Below are positions 8,813 through 18,586 of a stretch of 64,000 bases of DNA, piece by piece. The translations under genes and the position numbers were made by a program. Where the stretch lies: the NCBI RefSeq assembly GCF_022808645.1, contig NZ_JAKZKT010000014.1, forward strand, positions 1 through 64,000, written 5' to 3'. How positions within the stretch are numbered: position 1 is the first letter of the stretch; each line of letters starts with the position of its first letter. Source of the DNA: Bacillus litorisediminis (lineage in GTDB: Bacteria; Bacillota; Bacilli; Bacillales; JC228). The notes beneath the pieces were generated by a model, which saw only the letters and a program-made list of their open reading frames with translations, ran no database searches and was not told the origin of the DNA.

Positions 8813-9313
8813 CTATTTTAAATTCATAGGAGGAGGGACGAGCCAACCTTTTTCCTTTGAGATTTTTACTAGTTTTTCTTCATACTCTGTTCTCTGTGTA
8901 TGAAATTCCCCGAACATTTGGGCAATATCCTCTCGCAGCGATATTCCCATTACATAACTGAACAATATGTTTCCCGCCATGATTTCTCTCTGAACAAGAC
9001 CCGCAATTTCAGGATCATTAAACCTTGCCCCAGCTGGGATATCTTCTGGATTCACATCAGGTCTTGCTGGAGGAGCCGGCGGCAAACGTATTCCGCTCGT
9101 TTTCAGAATTGCCTCAGTTTGCTGTTCCTCTTGTTTCACACAGTTTTCCGTAAAATCCTCCAAAAATGCCTTTAAGTCGTGATCGCTTGAGTGGTTCGTT
9201 AATATTTGAAGCGTAACTAAAAAAGCCTTTGTGGCATAAAGGTGGGACCAAAGATTAAAGACCTCACCCGAATGAAGCGGTTCTTCTTGAGGCTTCGTAC
9301 TTAAGAGCGCCAT
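8813..9313 (-). CDS. DUF3231 family protein
   Basis: A 166-aa soluble, largely helical protein (MALLSTKPQ...). The ATG at 9313 has AAAGGATGG 6 nt upstream. It resembles one half of the DUF3231 duplicated four-helix bundle: LHSGEVFNLWSHLYATKAFL at the start and a Pro-rich centre, PPAPPARPD. Full-length DUF3231 proteins have two such halves (about 330 aa), so this is a single-unit form. Ferritin-like metal binding has been suggested for such bundles but no clear ligand set is seen. Monocistronic by context. Confidence 0.65.
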   Translation of the reverse strand: MALLSTKPQEEPLHSGEVFNLWSHLYATKAFLVTLQILTNHSSDHDLKAFLEDFTENCVKQEEQQTEAILKTSGIRLPPAPPARPDVNPEDIPAGARFNDPEIAGLVQREIMAGNILFSYVMGISLREDIAQMFGEFHTQRTEYEEKLVKISKEKGWLVPPPMNLK

Positions 9314-9484
9314 TCGTTTCCATCCTTTCATAACAATTAAAATCCATATTATTGTTTCTCGATGATGAAATTTTATGTCTCAATTTACATTTATTTGAAT
9401 CGGGACAGGAACCTACCTTTCATACAATCATAGGCTAAAACAGATTGATTTTATTGATAAGAGCTTAATACAAGGAGTGAAAAT

Positions 9485-10450
9485 ATGAAAAAATCCAGCC
9501 CTATATTCTATGCGGTTATGAGCCTGTTTTTAATGGTTAGTACTGTCCTGATCGGATGCTCAGCAAGAGGTGAAGAAGAGAAAGATAGCACTAATGTGAT
9601 CCGGATTGGCTATCAGAAAAATGGACCTCTGCTCATTTTAAAATCACTTGGAACATTAGAAGAGCGACTAGAGGAAATCGGGTTTACCGTGGAATGGAAT
9701 GAATTTCAGGCAGGTCCAGCTTTACTTGAAGCACTCAATGCAGGAAGTATTGACCTTGGCAGAACCGGTAATTCCCCTCCTGTTTTTGCACAGGCTGCTG
9801 ACGCACCACTTGTGTATGTTGCAGCAGGAAAATCGAAATTTAAGGGAAGTGGCATTTTGGTTCCTGAGGACTCCCCAATCAATTCATTGGAAGATTTAAA
9901 AGGAAAACGGATTGGCTTTGCAAAAGGATCAAGCTCTCACTTTTTGCTAGTTAAAGCACTAGAAAGTGTAGGTATTTCTTATGACGAGATTACACCTGCT
10001 TACTTGCAGCCGGGAGATGCACGGGTTGCGTTTGAACAGGGGAACATTGATGCCTGGGTTGTATGGGATCCTTATACAGCTTCAGCACAAATTAACTCTA
10101 AAGCTCGCATGATTACCGATGGTGAGGGTTTCACTACGGACCGAGACTTCTTTTTAGCAACGAAAGATTTTGCCAGCAAGCATAAAGAAGTGCTTGATAT
10201 TGTAATGCAAGAAGTTCAAAAATCATCTGAATGGGCCAATCAAAATCATGATAAATTGATTCCGATGCTTGCAGATGTTTTAAAAATAGATGAAGCGTCA
10301 ATTCAGATGACTGTAGAAAGAAGAGTATACGGAGTCGATAAGCTCTCGCCAGAAATCATGCAAGAACAGCAAGAGATAGCAGATACTTTTTATGATTTAG
10401 AAATTATTCCGAAAAAGATTAATGTTGAAGATGCGCTAATCAGCGAATGA
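9485..10450 (+). CDS. ssuA: Aliphatic sulfonate ABC transporter substrate-binding lipoprotein
   Basis: A 321-aa lipoprotein. The signal MKKSSPIFYAVMSLFLM ends in lipobox LIGC (Cys about 25). The mature domain follows the SsuA pattern: IRIGYQKNGPLLILKSLG, GSIDLGRTGNSPPVFAQAAD, LKGKRIGFAKGSSSHFLLVK and WVVWDPYTASAQ, the last a sulfonate-family landmark. It starts an operon with ssuC and ssuB. AAGGAGTG lies just upstream. Sulfonate binding is inferred from family. No monooxygenase gene (ssuD) lies next to it. Confidence 0.85.
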   Translation: MKKSSPIFYAVMSLFLMVSTVLIGCSARGEEEKDSTNVIRIGYQKNGPLLILKSLGTLEERLEEIGFTVEWNEFQAGPALLEALNAGSIDLGRTGNSPPVFAQAADAPLVYVAAGKSKFKGSGILVPEDSPINSLEDLKGKRIGFAKGSSSHFLLVKALESVGISYDEITPAYLQPGDARVAFEQGNIDAWVVWDPYTASAQINSKARMITDGEGFTTDRDFFLATKDFASKHKEVLDIVMQEVQKSSEWANQNHDKLIPMLADVLKIDEASIQMTVERRVYGVDKLSPEIMQEQQEIADTFYDLEIIPKKINVEDALISE

Positions 10451-10489
10451 TAGACTCTATTAAACCTTTAAATGAAAGGGGGAGAAAGA

Positions 10490-11254
10490 TTGAAATCGTC
10501 CATAACAGGTTTGCTTACTAGAATGGTGCCATGGGCCATCCCCTTTTTCTTATTAATTTTGTGGCAAACATTATCAATGCAGGGGGTAATCCCAGATAGA
10601 ATATTGCCGGCACCGACTGATGTATTTGCAACAGGTTTTACCCTATTGATGTCAGGGGAATTGATCGATCATATTTCAATCAGTTTGTGGAGAGCGATAG
10701 TCGGATTCCTCATCGGAGGCTCGATTGGATTTTTACTCGGACTCTTCAACGGAATTTTCCGGATTTCCGATCTGCTATTTGACACGTCTATTCAGATGCT
10801 GAGGAATATTCCGCATTTAGCAATGATTCCACTTGTTATCCTTTGGTTTGGCATTGATGAAGTATCAAAAGTATTTTTAGTAGCGCTTGGGGTATTGTTC
10901 CCCATCTACATCAATACCTATCATGGCATTAAATCAGTTGATAAGACCCTCATTGAAATGGGCAAAGCTTATGGATTAAAAGGACCTTCGCTATTTTTTA
11001 CAATCATTTTTCCAGGTGCCTTATCGTCCATCCTCGTAGGAATTCGCTTTTCGCTTGGTGTTATGTGGCTTACATTAATTGTGGCAGAAACGATTTCAGC
11101 TCATACAGGAATAGGATATATGGCCATGATTGCACGCGAATTTATGCAAATGGATGTAATTGTCCTAAGTATCGTCCTCTATGCCCTATTTGGTAAGCTT
11201 TCTGATGTAATCGCCCGGTATTTTGAAGGCAAATGGCTTCAATGGAATACGTAA
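10490..11254 (+). CDS. ssuC: Aliphatic sulfonate ABC transporter permease
   Basis: A 254-aa inner-membrane permease. A TTG start at 10490 is chosen because AAAGGGGGAG ends 6 nt upstream; the ATG at 10472 lies ahead of that site. The ATPase-contacting EAA-type loop is visible as MGKAYGLKGPSLFFTIIFPG, preceded by PLVILWFGIDEVSKVFLV, both diagnostic of the SsuC/TauC class. Six helices are expected. It lies 39 bp after ssuA and 19 bp before ssuB. Confidence 0.87.
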   Translation: MKSSITGLLTRMVPWAIPFFLLILWQTLSMQGVIPDRILPAPTDVFATGFTLLMSGELIDHISISLWRAIVGFLIGGSIGFLLGLFNGIFRISDLLFDTSIQMLRNIPHLAMIPLVILWFGIDEVSKVFLVALGVLFPIYINTYHGIKSVDKTLIEMGKAYGLKGPSLFFTIIFPGALSSILVGIRFSLGVMWLTLIVAETISAHTGIGYMAMIAREFMQMDVIVLSIVLYALFGKLSDVIARYFEGKWLQWNT

Positions 11255-11273
11255 AGATACGGAGGGGGAAGCC

Positions 11274-12038
11274 TTGGAAACAAAATTTCCGAAAATCCAT
11301 GTAAGGTTGAAAAATATTAAAAAGTCCTATGATAACCGGGTGGTTCTCGACGGAATTAGCCTGGATATTCATGAAGGCGAGTTTATTGCGATTGTTGGAA
11401 AGAGCGGCTGCGGTAAAAGCACGCTGCTTCGATTAATGGCAGGTTTAGAGGCTTGTGATGATGGATCGATTACCATTAATGGAACAGAATTGACGGGTTT
11501 AAATCGGGAAGCTAGGATTATGTTTCAGGACGGACGCCTTTTGCCATGGAAGAAAATCATGCAAAATGTCGGTTTCGGACTGACTGGTGAGTGGCGTCCG
11601 AGAGCAATTGAAGCATTGCGAAATGTCGGGCTTGAGGATCGGGTGTACGATTGGCCTTCTAAGCTGTCAGGCGGACAGAGGCAACGGGTTGCATTGGCAC
11701 GAGCTCTCGTACATCAGCCAAATATTCTATTGTTAGATGAGCCGCTAGGAGCGTTAGATGCTTTAACCCGGATTGAAATGCAGGATTTGATTGAAGAGAT
11801 TTGGAAAAAAGCCAAAATAACGTCTGTTCTTGTGACTCATGATGTCGAAGAAGCAGTCGCTCTTGCAGACCGTGTGATTTTAATAGAAAATGGCAAGATT
11901 GTGTTAAATGTTCCTATCAATCTGCCGCGCAGAAGACAGAGAACCCACTCAGGATTTTCCAAATACGTAGAAGAAATTTTAGAACGAATTATGGGCGGAA
12001 ACAGTGATAATGGTGATTTAAAGGTTGCGTTTAAATAA
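11274..12038 (+). CDS. ssuB: Aliphatic sulfonate ABC transporter ATP-binding protein
   Basis: A 254-aa ATPase. TTG at 11274 is chosen for its strong site GGAGGGG 6 nt upstream; an upstream ATG at 11223 lies inside ssuC. Walker A is GKSGCGKST, Q-loop MFQDGRLLPWKKI (typical of SsuB), signature LSGGQRQRV, Walker B ILLLDEPLGALD and switch VLVTHDVEEA. It powers uptake by SsuA/SsuC and ends the operon at a terminator overlapping its stop codon. With YtlC this makes two NitT/TauT-type ATPases within 8 kb. Confidence 0.9.
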   Translation: METKFPKIHVRLKNIKKSYDNRVVLDGISLDIHEGEFIAIVGKSGCGKSTLLRLMAGLEACDDGSITINGTELTGLNREARIMFQDGRLLPWKKIMQNVGFGLTGEWRPRAIEALRNVGLEDRVYDWPSKLSGGQRQRVALARALVHQPNILLLDEPLGALDALTRIEMQDLIEEIWKKAKITSVLVTHDVEEAVALADRVILIENGKIVLNVPINLPRRRQRTHSGFSKYVEEILERIMGGNSDNGDLKVAFK

Positions 12039-12062
12039 AAGGAGAGACAGTTCTCTCCTTTT
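12037..12062 (+). terminator. Terminator after ssuB
   Basis: Stem AAAAGGAGAGA and TCTCTCCTTTT with a 4-nt loop, followed by TTATTGTTTT. It closes the ssuACB operon. Confidence 0.8.
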
Positions 12063-12165
12063 TATTGTTTTACCAGCAGAAATTTTAAATATTTCTGTAT
12101 GGTTGTCCTTCCTCCAGAATTTCGCGCATACAATAAAAGTGTTACTGGTATTGGAGGAGTGGAGA

Positions 12166-12441
12166 ATGTTCATTTTATTAGAGAAAGCTATTATAGGCAT
12201 GGCATTTTTACGTTTATTATCTGGAAGTTTAGAGATTTTTGCTGCCATATTAATCTTAAAATTTAATGACGTGGAAAAAGCATTGGTAGTTAATAGTTCT
12301 CTCGCATTAATTGGCCCGCTTGTTCTAATCGTCACTACAGCAATTGGGCTGTTTGGTATAGCTGAGAGAATCTCCTTTACTAAAATCATATGGATTGCGT
12401 GCGGTGTAGGCTGCATTTTATACGGAGTGAAAAGTCATTGA
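12166..12441 (+). CDS. YqhV-like DUF2619 membrane protein
   Basis: A 91-aa protein with three hydrophobic segments (about residues 3-30, 40-62 and 70-86). ATG 12166 has GGAGGAGTGGAG just upstream, whereas a longer frame from 12025 has none. The patterns MAFLRLLSGSLEIFAAILIL and KALVVNSSLALIGPLVLI match DUF2619/YqhV of spore formers. In B. subtilis yqhV sits by the spoIIIA genes, so this copy is in another place. Function unknown. Confidence 0.7.
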   Translation: MFILLEKAIIGMAFLRLLSGSLEIFAAILILKFNDVEKALVVNSSLALIGPLVLIVTTAIGLFGIAERISFTKIIWIACGVGCILYGVKSH

Positions 12442-12447
12442 AATATC

Positions 12448-12500
12448 AAGAGGATGCTTCATAAGGGGACAAAACCCGCTTTATGAAGCATCCTCTTTTC
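12448..12500. terminator. Strong bidirectional terminator
   Basis: A perfect 17-bp stem: AAGAGGATGCTTCATAA (12448-12464) pairs with TTATGAAGCATCCTCTT (12481-12497), followed by TTTC on one side. It separates the YqhV-like gene from convergent pckA. Confidence 0.9.
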
Positions 12501-12513
12501 TAATGGTAAAAAC

Positions 12514-14106
12514 CTATTCGGTTCTGACTGGCCCGCCTAAGCTTTCAATTTCATCTGCAATGCCTTGGAACTTAGCAAAATTCTCTTTAAATTTCTTCGC
12601 CAATTCAAGAGCTTTTAGTTCGTAAGCTTCTTTATGCTCCCACGTTCTTGCAGGCTGAAGCACATAATCGGGTACGCCTGGTACATGAACCGGGATATAT
12701 AATCCGAAAATTGGATCTCTCACGGTTTCTATTGAGCTAAGCTCTCCGTTTAACGCGGCTTGCACCATAGCACGGGTAAGCTTGAGCTTCATTCTTTTTC
12801 CTACACCATATTCGCCTCCAGTCCAGCCGGTATTCACAAGAAATACTTGGACATCATGTGCATCGATTTTCTCTCCAAGCATTTTTGCATATCTTTGTGC
12901 AGGGAGCGGAAGGAATGGGGCTCCGAAGCATGTTGAAAAAGTAGCTTGCGGAGAAGTAACTCCACGTTCCGTTCCGGCAAGCTTGCTCGTATAACCGCTT
13001 AGGAAATGATACATCGCTTGCTCTTTTGTTAATTTTGAAATCGGCGGAAGGACGCCAAAGGCATCCGCCGTTAAAAAGATAATAGTATTTGGGTGCCCTG
13101 CAACCGATGGATAGGCTATATTGGACATATTTTCAAGCGGATAAGCAGCCCGTGTATTTTCAGTGAGTGAGTTATCATCATAATCTGCTTCTCTAGTGAC
13201 AGGATCGATCATAACATTTTCTAAAACAGCACCAAAACGAATCGCATCAAAAATCTGCGGTTCCTTTTCTTGTGAGAGATTGATACATTTTGCATAGCAC
13301 CCTCCCTCAATGTTAAAAATACCGTTTGCCGACCATCCATGCTCATCATCGCCAATTAATTTGCGATTAGGGTCTGCTGAAAGAGTAGTCTTGCCTGTAC
13401 CGGATAATCCGAAGAAAAGAGCAACGTCACCTTCAAGACCGATATTGGCTGAACAGTGCATTGAGAATACATCTTTTTTCGGCAATAAATAATTCATTAC
13501 CGAAAAGATCGACTTTTTCATTTCGCCAGCATATTCAGTTCCGCCGATTAATACAACCTTTTCAGTAAATGAAATAATGATAAAAGTTTCGGAACGTGTT
13601 CCATCTACAGCGGGATCAGCTTTAAAACCGGGAGCTGAAATAACTGAAAACTCAGCCTGATGATTTTTTAATTCTTCTTTAGTAGGGCGGATAAAGAGCT
13701 GCTGTGCAAATAAATTATGCCAGGCTAATTCATTAATCACTTGGATGGGAAGTCGGTAAGAAGGGTCTGCCCCTGCAAAGCCTTTAAATACAAAAACTTC
13801 ATTTAGCTGTTTTAAATAATTGATGACTTTATCATAAAGCTTTGTAAATTTCTCAGGATCAAAAGGCTGGTTGACCTTGCCCCATTCGACTTCATTTTCA
13901 GTAAGGGCGTCTCTTACAATAAACTTATCTTCTGGAGATCTGCCAGTATATAGTCCTGTTTCCGCACGAACAGCACCGGTTGAAGTTAAAATCCCTTCGT
14001 TCCGTTCTAATACCTTTTCCACTAACTTTGCCGTTCCCAGCTGAATTTGCAAATTTCCTCCTTGGTCAATAGCGGATAATTTGGTTTTGAGAAGACTAGA
14101 ACCCAT
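12514..14106 (-). CDS. pckA: Phosphoenolpyruvate carboxykinase (ATP)
   Basis: A 530-aa ATP-type PEP carboxykinase, the usual length for Bacillus (about 527). It converts oxaloacetate and ATP to PEP, CO2 and ADP, the entry step of gluconeogenesis. Seen in the sequence are the kinase loop [14 protein letters not shown] with GDDEHGW just after it, the early [11 protein letters not shown] motif and the [14 protein letters not shown] metal/substrate site. AGGACAGGGAG lies upstream of the ATG. In B. subtilis pckA is repressed on glucose by CcpN; I cannot confirm such an operator here. Confidence 0.97.
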   Translation of the reverse strand: MGSSLLKTKLSAIDQGGNLQIQLGTAKLVEKVLERNEGILTSTGAVRAETGLYTGRSPEDKFIVRDALTENEVEWGKVNQPFDPEKFTKLYDKVINYLKQLNEVFVFKGFAGADPSYRLPIQVINELAWHNLFAQQLFIRPTKEELKNHQAEFSVISAPGFKADPAVDGTRSETFIIISFTEKVVLIGGTEYAGEMKKSIFSVMNYLLPKKDVFSMHCSANIGLEGDVALFFGLSGTGKTTLSADPNRKLIGDDEHGWSANGIFNIEGGCYAKCINLSQEKEPQIFDAIRFGAVLENVMIDPVTREADYDDNSLTENTRAAYPLENMSNIAYPSVAGHPNTIIFLTADAFGVLPPISKLTKEQAMYHFLSGYTSKLAGTERGVTSPQATFSTCFGAPFLPLPAQRYAKMLGEKIDAHDVQVFLVNTGWTGGEYGVGKRMKLKLTRAMVQAALNGELSSIETVRDPIFGLYIPVHVPGVPDYVLQPARTWEHKEAYELKALELAKKFKENFAKFQGIADEIESLGGPVRTE

Positions 14107-14459
14107 AAGTTACTCCCTGTCCTTCCTTTTAAAGTTTTGATTTGGTCTTAGCACTTTCGAGTTTACCTGTTTTAGTTTTTGTGTTGTTTCAAAACACATA
14201 CGTTTTATGTCATTTGTATATAAGATCAGAATTTGACCTTTATTTCTTAATTAGTATAACACATTTATTTTAATAGTCTATACTATTTACTAAGAATGGT
14301 TCCATGATTTTTTAAAATTAGTGAAGCAAGAACATATTTTCTTTTTACATTAATGATTCATCTTAATAAATAATAGGAGCCCTTTTTCTATTTGTTAAGC
14401 AGTTTTATTTCTTAAAGTGTATAATATATGTAAGAGGAAATAAATGGGGGATAGGCCGA
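14107..14459. other. Intergenic region between divergent pckA and the DCC gene
   Basis: 353 bp without a gene, A/T-rich. It must hold the pckA promoter (minus strand; a TATACT at about 14256-14261 is a possible -10) and that of the DCC gene (TATAAT at 14420-14425, with no -35 at good spacing). A near-palindrome AATAGTCTATACTATT lies at about 14273-14288 in the pckA upstream region and could be an operator. No RNA element is recognised. Confidence 0.5.
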
Positions 14460-14849
14460 ATGAGTAAAGTTAGATTGGCTTTATATGATGCAGAATGTGC
14501 CCTATGCCAAAGGACGAAAAAAACTGTAACTAAACTGGATTGGTTTAACAAATTAAAATGGGCCTCTTTACAAGAGTATGAAAAGCTGGATTATACCCTT
14601 AGCTTTAGACCCATTGAGCTGAGAAGAGAACTGCATCTCCTCGTTCAAACTGATAAGACAGTAAAAGTCCTTAAAGGGTTCCGTTCGATTCGCCATATGT
14701 TTCTCCTCATGCCCTCAACATTTGTACTTGGTTTAATTTGTTATATTCCAGGGGTTTCTCTAATTGGTGATCCGATTTATAAGTGGGTCGCAAAACGCCG
14801 CCATCAATTCTTGAAAGGCCAGTGTCATTCAGATAGCTGTACGATTTAA
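14460..14849 (+). CDS. DCC-family (DUF393) thiol-disulfide oxidoreductase
   Basis: A 129-aa protein beginning MSKVRLALYDAECALCQRTK. The YDxxCxxC element (Cys about 14 and 17) is the signature of DUF393/DCC proteins, thought to be thioredoxin-like redox proteins. A hydrophobic stretch MFLLMPSTFVLGLICYIPG (about 81-100) may touch the membrane, and the C-terminus has two more cysteines (GQCHSDSCTI). GGGGG lies 8 nt upstream. Physiological partner unknown. Confidence 0.82.
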   Translation: MSKVRLALYDAECALCQRTKKTVTKLDWFNKLKWASLQEYEKLDYTLSFRPIELRRELHLLVQTDKTVKVLKGFRSIRHMFLLMPSTFVLGLICYIPGVSLIGDPIYKWVAKRRHQFLKGQCHSDSCTI

Positions 14850-14878
14850 TTATTTATGGACTGTCTTTTTAATTTTGG

Positions 14879-14907
14879 TTGACAATGCTATCATTGGTCG
14901 TTATGAT
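14879..14907 (+). promoter_or_regulatory. Sigma-A promoter for the SAM riboswitch-metK transcript
   Basis: TTGACA (14879-14884), 17-nt spacer, TATGAT (14902-14907): a near-consensus vegetative promoter placed so that transcription would start about 10 nt before the riboswitch P1 stem. Confidence 0.85.
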
Positions 14908-14923
14908 TTTACGTTGAACGGAT

Positions 14924-15041
14924 TCTCTTATCCTGAGAAGTGGAGGGACAGGCCCTATGAAACTCAGCAACCTGCTAACGTGAATGTTAGATGAAAGGTG
15001 CTAACCTGATGCAAGGCAGCAAGCCTTGAACGATAAGAGCG
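14924..15041 (+). ncRNA. SAM-I riboswitch (S-box)
   Basis: The P1 stem is CTCTTATC (14925-14932) with GATAAGAG (15032-15039). Between them is the conserved S-box core: GTGGAGGGACAGGCCC, then ATGAAAC and GCAACC, followed by the P3/P4 segments (GCTAACGTGAATGTTAG, GGTGCTAACCTGATGC). This class binds S-adenosylmethionine and switches off methionine/SAM genes. It precedes metK and is transcribed in the same direction. A clear downstream terminator stem is not obvious by eye. Confidence 0.95.
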
Positions 15042-15276
15042 GGAGGCAAGACTTAAAAGGAAATCAGGGTCAACCCCCTATTCGTATTTTTTCCGTGTAA
15101 AGTAAATGAAACTAGGCACCCTAATAAAAGGTGATGCAATCTAAGAAATTCATTTCCATAATATATAGATGGCAAAGTTTCTTTTAATTAACTTTACTGA
15201 GAGCATTTTAAGGGAAACGAGTTCCGTGATTCTTGGGCGAGATTTTACGCCTTACTCATAGGAGGGTATTTGTAAA
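15042..15276 (+). other. Long post-riboswitch leader of metK
   Basis: About 235 nt between the SAM aptamer and the metK start. The first part (AGGGTCAACCCCCT and then TTCGTATTTTTTCC, about 15065-15092) could be a weak terminator. The rest contains an AAAGTT...AACTTT inverted repeat around 15175-15197 and ends with AGGAGGG before the ATG. No open frame with a start and ribosome site is seen. The length exceeds what a simple S-box terminator needs. Confidence 0.4.
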
Positions 15277-16476
15277 ATGTCTACAAAGCGACGTTTATTT
15301 ACTTCTGAATCCGTAACTGAAGGACATCCAGACAAAATTTGTGATCAAATCTCAGATGCAATCTTAGATGCCATTTTAGCTAAGGATCCCAATGCACGGG
15401 TAGCTTGTGAAACTTCTGTAACAACAGGTCTTGTACTTGTTTCAGGAGAGATTTCCACATCTACCTATGTTGATATTCCGAAAATCGTTCGTGATACTGT
15501 TGCCAACATTGGCTATACAAGAGCAAAGTATGGCTTTGACGCGGAAACATGTGCGGTGCTTACTTCCATAAATGAACAGTCACCTGATATTGCGATGGGA
15601 GTTAACCAAGCTCTTGAAGCGCGTGAAGGTTTAATGTCAGATGAAGAGGTGGAAGCAATCGGAGCTGGAGACCAGGGTCTTATGTTCGGATTTGCCTGCA
15701 ATGAAACAAAGGAATTAATGCCGCTGCCGATTTCCCTTGCCCATAAGCTCGCACGAAGACTTACTGAGGTACGGAAAGATGATATTCTTCCTTATTTACG
15801 TCCGGACGGAAAAACACAGGTGACAGTTGAATATGATGAGAACGGTAAACCTGTTCGTATTGATACCATTGTCATTTCAACTCAACATCACCCAGAGATT
15901 TCGCTTGAACAAATTCAGCGTAATTTAAAAGAACATGTGATTAAACCGGTAGTTCCGCAAGAGTTAATTGATGACAATACGAAATATTTTATTAACCCGA
16001 CTGGCCGTTTTGTAATTGGCGGACCTCAAGGGGATGCCGGTTTAACAGGGAGAAAAATTATTGTAGATACTTACGGGGGATATGCCCGTCATGGAGGCGG
16101 AGCTTTCTCTGGCAAGGATCCTACAAAAGTAGACCGTTCCGCAGCATACGCAGCCCGTTATGTCGCGAAGAACATTGTAGCGGCTGGATTAGCTGATAAA
16201 TGTGAAGTTCAGTTAGCTTACGCTATTGGAGTAGCACAGCCTGTTTCCATTTCAATTGATACGTTTGGAACTGGGACGGTTAGTGAAGATGTTTTAGTTG
16301 ATCTCGTACGGAAAAACTTCGACCTTCGTCCTGCGGGTATTATCCGAATGTTAGAATTACGTCGTCCGATTTATAAACAAACGGCTGCCTATGGACATTT
16401 TGGCCGTAATGATTTAGATTTGCCTTGGGAGAAAACAGACAAAGCAGACATTCTTAAAGCACAGGCTAACGCATGA
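15277..16476 (+). CDS. metK: S-adenosylmethionine synthetase
   Basis: A 399-aa MAT enzyme that makes SAM from methionine and ATP in the cytosol, normally as a tetramer. Signatures are [20 protein letters not shown] near the N-terminus, the hexapeptide-type GAGDQG (about 129-134), and the P-loop-like [16 protein letters not shown] (about residues 273-288). Length is that of the family. AGGAGGG lies 9 nt before the ATG. Controlled by the upstream SAM riboswitch, which closes the feedback loop. Confidence 0.98.
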   Translation: MSTKRRLFTSESVTEGHPDKICDQISDAILDAILAKDPNARVACETSVTTGLVLVSGEISTSTYVDIPKIVRDTVANIGYTRAKYGFDAETCAVLTSINEQSPDIAMGVNQALEAREGLMSDEEVEAIGAGDQGLMFGFACNETKELMPLPISLAHKLARRLTEVRKDDILPYLRPDGKTQVTVEYDENGKPVRIDTIVISTQHHPEISLEQIQRNLKEHVIKPVVPQELIDDNTKYFINPTGRFVIGGPQGDAGLTGRKIIVDTYGGYARHGGGAFSGKDPTKVDRSAAYAARYVAKNIVAAGLADKCEVQLAYAIGVAQPVSISIDTFGTGTVSEDVLVDLVRKNFDLRPAGIIRMLELRRPIYKQTAAYGHFGRNDLDLPWEKTDKADILKAQANA

Positions 16477-16488
16477 TGGTAATGAGGG

Positions 16489-16522
16489 GGTTACATCAAA
16501 TTGGGTGTAACTTCCTTTTTGT
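16489..16522 (+). terminator. Terminator after metK
   Basis: Stem GTTACATC / GGTGTAAC (16490-16511, with a G-U pair), flanked by GGGG and TTCC, then CTTTTTG. The gap to asnB also contains a weaker GGGAAGAAATCCC hairpin at about 16559-16571. Confidence 0.75.
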
Positions 16523-16681
16523 TTGAACGTCATTAACTATGGGTAAGAAAAAATGAAGGGAAGAAATCCCTTTCCCTTTTTTGATTAAAAAATGGTAGTA
16601 TTGTTTTGTAAATGGAATTTTAACAGTCCATGAAACTCTCAAAAGTTACAGAAACATTAAGGATAAAGCAGGTGACTACAT

Positions 16682-18586
16682 ATGTGTGGTTTTATCGGGT
16701 GTGTTCATGATCATCCCGTTTCAGATAAGAAAAGTCGAAATCTTCCATTCAAGCAAATGAATGATTTGATTTATCATCGGGGTCCTGATGATGAAGGCTT
16801 TTTTTCAAATGAACATGTTCAGCTTGGATTTAGAAGATTAAGTATCATTGATATTGAAGCAGGACATCAGCCTTTATCGTATGAAAACGAAAGATACTGG
16901 ATTATTTTTAATGGGGAAATTTATAACTATGTAGAATTACGGGAGCAATGCATTGAAGAAGGGTTGACTTTTGCAACTCAATCAGATACTGAAGTGATTA
17001 TTGCTCTGTATAGCAAATATAAAGAAAAAGCAGTCGATAAACTCCGCGGAATGTTCGCGTTTGTTATTTGGGATAAAAAAGAACAGAAGCTTTTTGGTGC
17101 TCGTGATCCTTTTGGGATTAAGCCCTTTTTCTATAAAGAAGATGAGGATCGGCTTTTGTTTGGTTCAGAGAAGAAGAGTATTCTTTTAGCTTTGCAAGAA
17201 GAACAGCAAATCTCTCATGAAGCTTTCCAGCATTATTTAACGTTTCAATATGTTCCGGAACCTTATACCCTAACAAAAGGCATTTATAAGCTCGAACCAG
17301 GTCATTACTTTACAAAGGAAATCGGAAAGCCCATCGAAATTAAACAATATTGGAAGGCTAATTTCATACCAGTCCATAAAGAAGAGACGGAATGGGTTAA
17401 AGAAATTCGTGATGTATTGTTTGATTCTGTAGAAAAGCATATGCGAAGTGATGTTCCGGTTGGATCCTTCCTTTCCGGCGGCATTGATTCAACTATTATT
17501 GCATCGATTGCGAAGGAATTTCATCCAAGTATCCAAACATTTTCAGTTGGATTCGACCATAATGGATTCAGTGAAATTGATGTAGCGAAGGAAAGTGCTG
17601 AAAAACTGGGACTAGAAAACATCAGCTATGTGATTTCACCAGAAGAATATATGAATGAACTGCCGAAGATTATGTGGCATTTAGACGATCCGCTCGCTGA
17701 TCCGGCTTGTGTTCCTTTGTACTTTGTTGCAAGGGAAGCTAGAAAACATGTAACGGTAGTACTTTCTGGCGAAGGGGCAGATGAATTGTTCGGGGGCTAT
17801 AATATTTACCGGGAACCTCAATCCTTACAGATTTTCAACCGAATCCCTGCCAGTCTGAAACGAATCCTCCTGCAGCTTTCGAAAATCATGCCTGACGGAA
17901 TGAAAGGGAAAAGCTTTATCGAAAGAGGATGCACGCCATTAGAAGAAAGATTTATCGGGAATGCGAAAATGTATACTGAGGCAGAAAAGCAAGAATTGAT
18001 GAGCCAGTATAATCAAAAGCTTCACTATACAGATATTACAAAGCCATTCTATAAAGAATCGATGGGATACGAGCCAGTAGAACAAATGCAATATATCGAC
18101 ATTCATACATGGCTGAGAGGCGATATTTTATTAAAAGCAGATAAAATGACAATGGCTCATTCGCTTGAGCTTCGAGTGCCATTTTTAGATAAAGAAGTAT
18201 TTGAAGTAGCCTCCCATATTCCAAATTCAGTAAAAACAGCAAATGGAACAACCAAATATATTTTGCGAAAAGCGGCTGAATCCTTCGTTCCCGCCCATGT
18301 TTTAAATCGGAAGAAGCTTGGTTTCCCTGTTCCAATCAGGCATTGGCTTAAAGATGAAATGCATGACTGGGCTGTTTCATTAATTCTCGAAAGCAATACA
18401 GACCAATGGATAAAGAAGGACTATGTTCTAAACCTGTTAGAAGAACATTGCCAAGGCAAGGCCGACCATTCCCGTAAAATTTGGACGGTTCTAGTATTTA
18501 TGATTTGGCATAAGGTCTATATTGAAAAAGTTTATGAATTCCAAAATGAAAAAGAGCTGCAACCAGAATATGTGACAGCTCATTAA
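16682..18586 (+). CDS. asnB: Asparagine synthase (glutamine-hydrolysing)
   Basis: A 634-aa class II amidotransferase making asparagine from aspartate, glutamine and ATP. Cys2 (MCGFIGC) is the N-terminal glutaminase nucleophile after Met removal; NGEIYNY (about 79-85) belongs to the same domain. The synthetase domain has the PP-loop SGGIDS (about 264-269) and SGEGADELFGGYNIY (about 362-376). Length matches B. subtilis AsnB (about 632). In B. subtilis the gene follows metK, as here. The stop overlaps that of the convergent C39-like gene. Confidence 0.95.
   Translation: MCGFIGCVHDHPVSDKKSRNLPFKQMNDLIYHRGPDDEGFFSNEHVQLGFRRLSIIDIEAGHQPLSYENERYWIIFNGEIYNYVELREQCIEEGLTFATQSDTEVIIALYSKYKEKAVDKLRGMFAFVIWDKKEQKLFGARDPFGIKPFFYKEDEDRLLFGSEKKSILLALQEEQQISHEAFQHYLTFQYVPEPYTLTKGIYKLEPGHYFTKEIGKPIEIKQYWKANFIPVHKEETEWVKEIRDVLFDSVEKHMRSDVPVGSFLSGGIDSTIIASIAKEFHPSIQTFSVGFDHNGFSEIDVAKESAEKLGLENISYVISPEEYMNELPKIMWHLDDPLADPACVPLYFVAREARKHVTVVLSGEGADELFGGYNIYREPQSLQIFNRIPASLKRILLQLSKIMPDGMKGKSFIERGCTPLEERFIGNAKMYTEAEKQELMSQYNQKLHYTDITKPFYKESMGYEPVEQMQYIDIHTWLRGDILLKADKMTMAHSLELRVPFLDKEVFEVASHIPNSVKTANGTTKYILRKAAESFVPAHVLNRKKLGFPVPIRHWLKDEMHDWAVSLILESNTDQWIKKDYVLNLLEEHCQGKADHSRKIWTVLVFMIWHKVYIEKVYEFQNEKELQPEYVTAH

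Noticed and set aside
12018-12416. Minus-strand frame over the YqhV-like gene
   Set aside because: It overlaps a recognisable membrane-protein gene with a strong ribosome site and includes the ssuB terminator.
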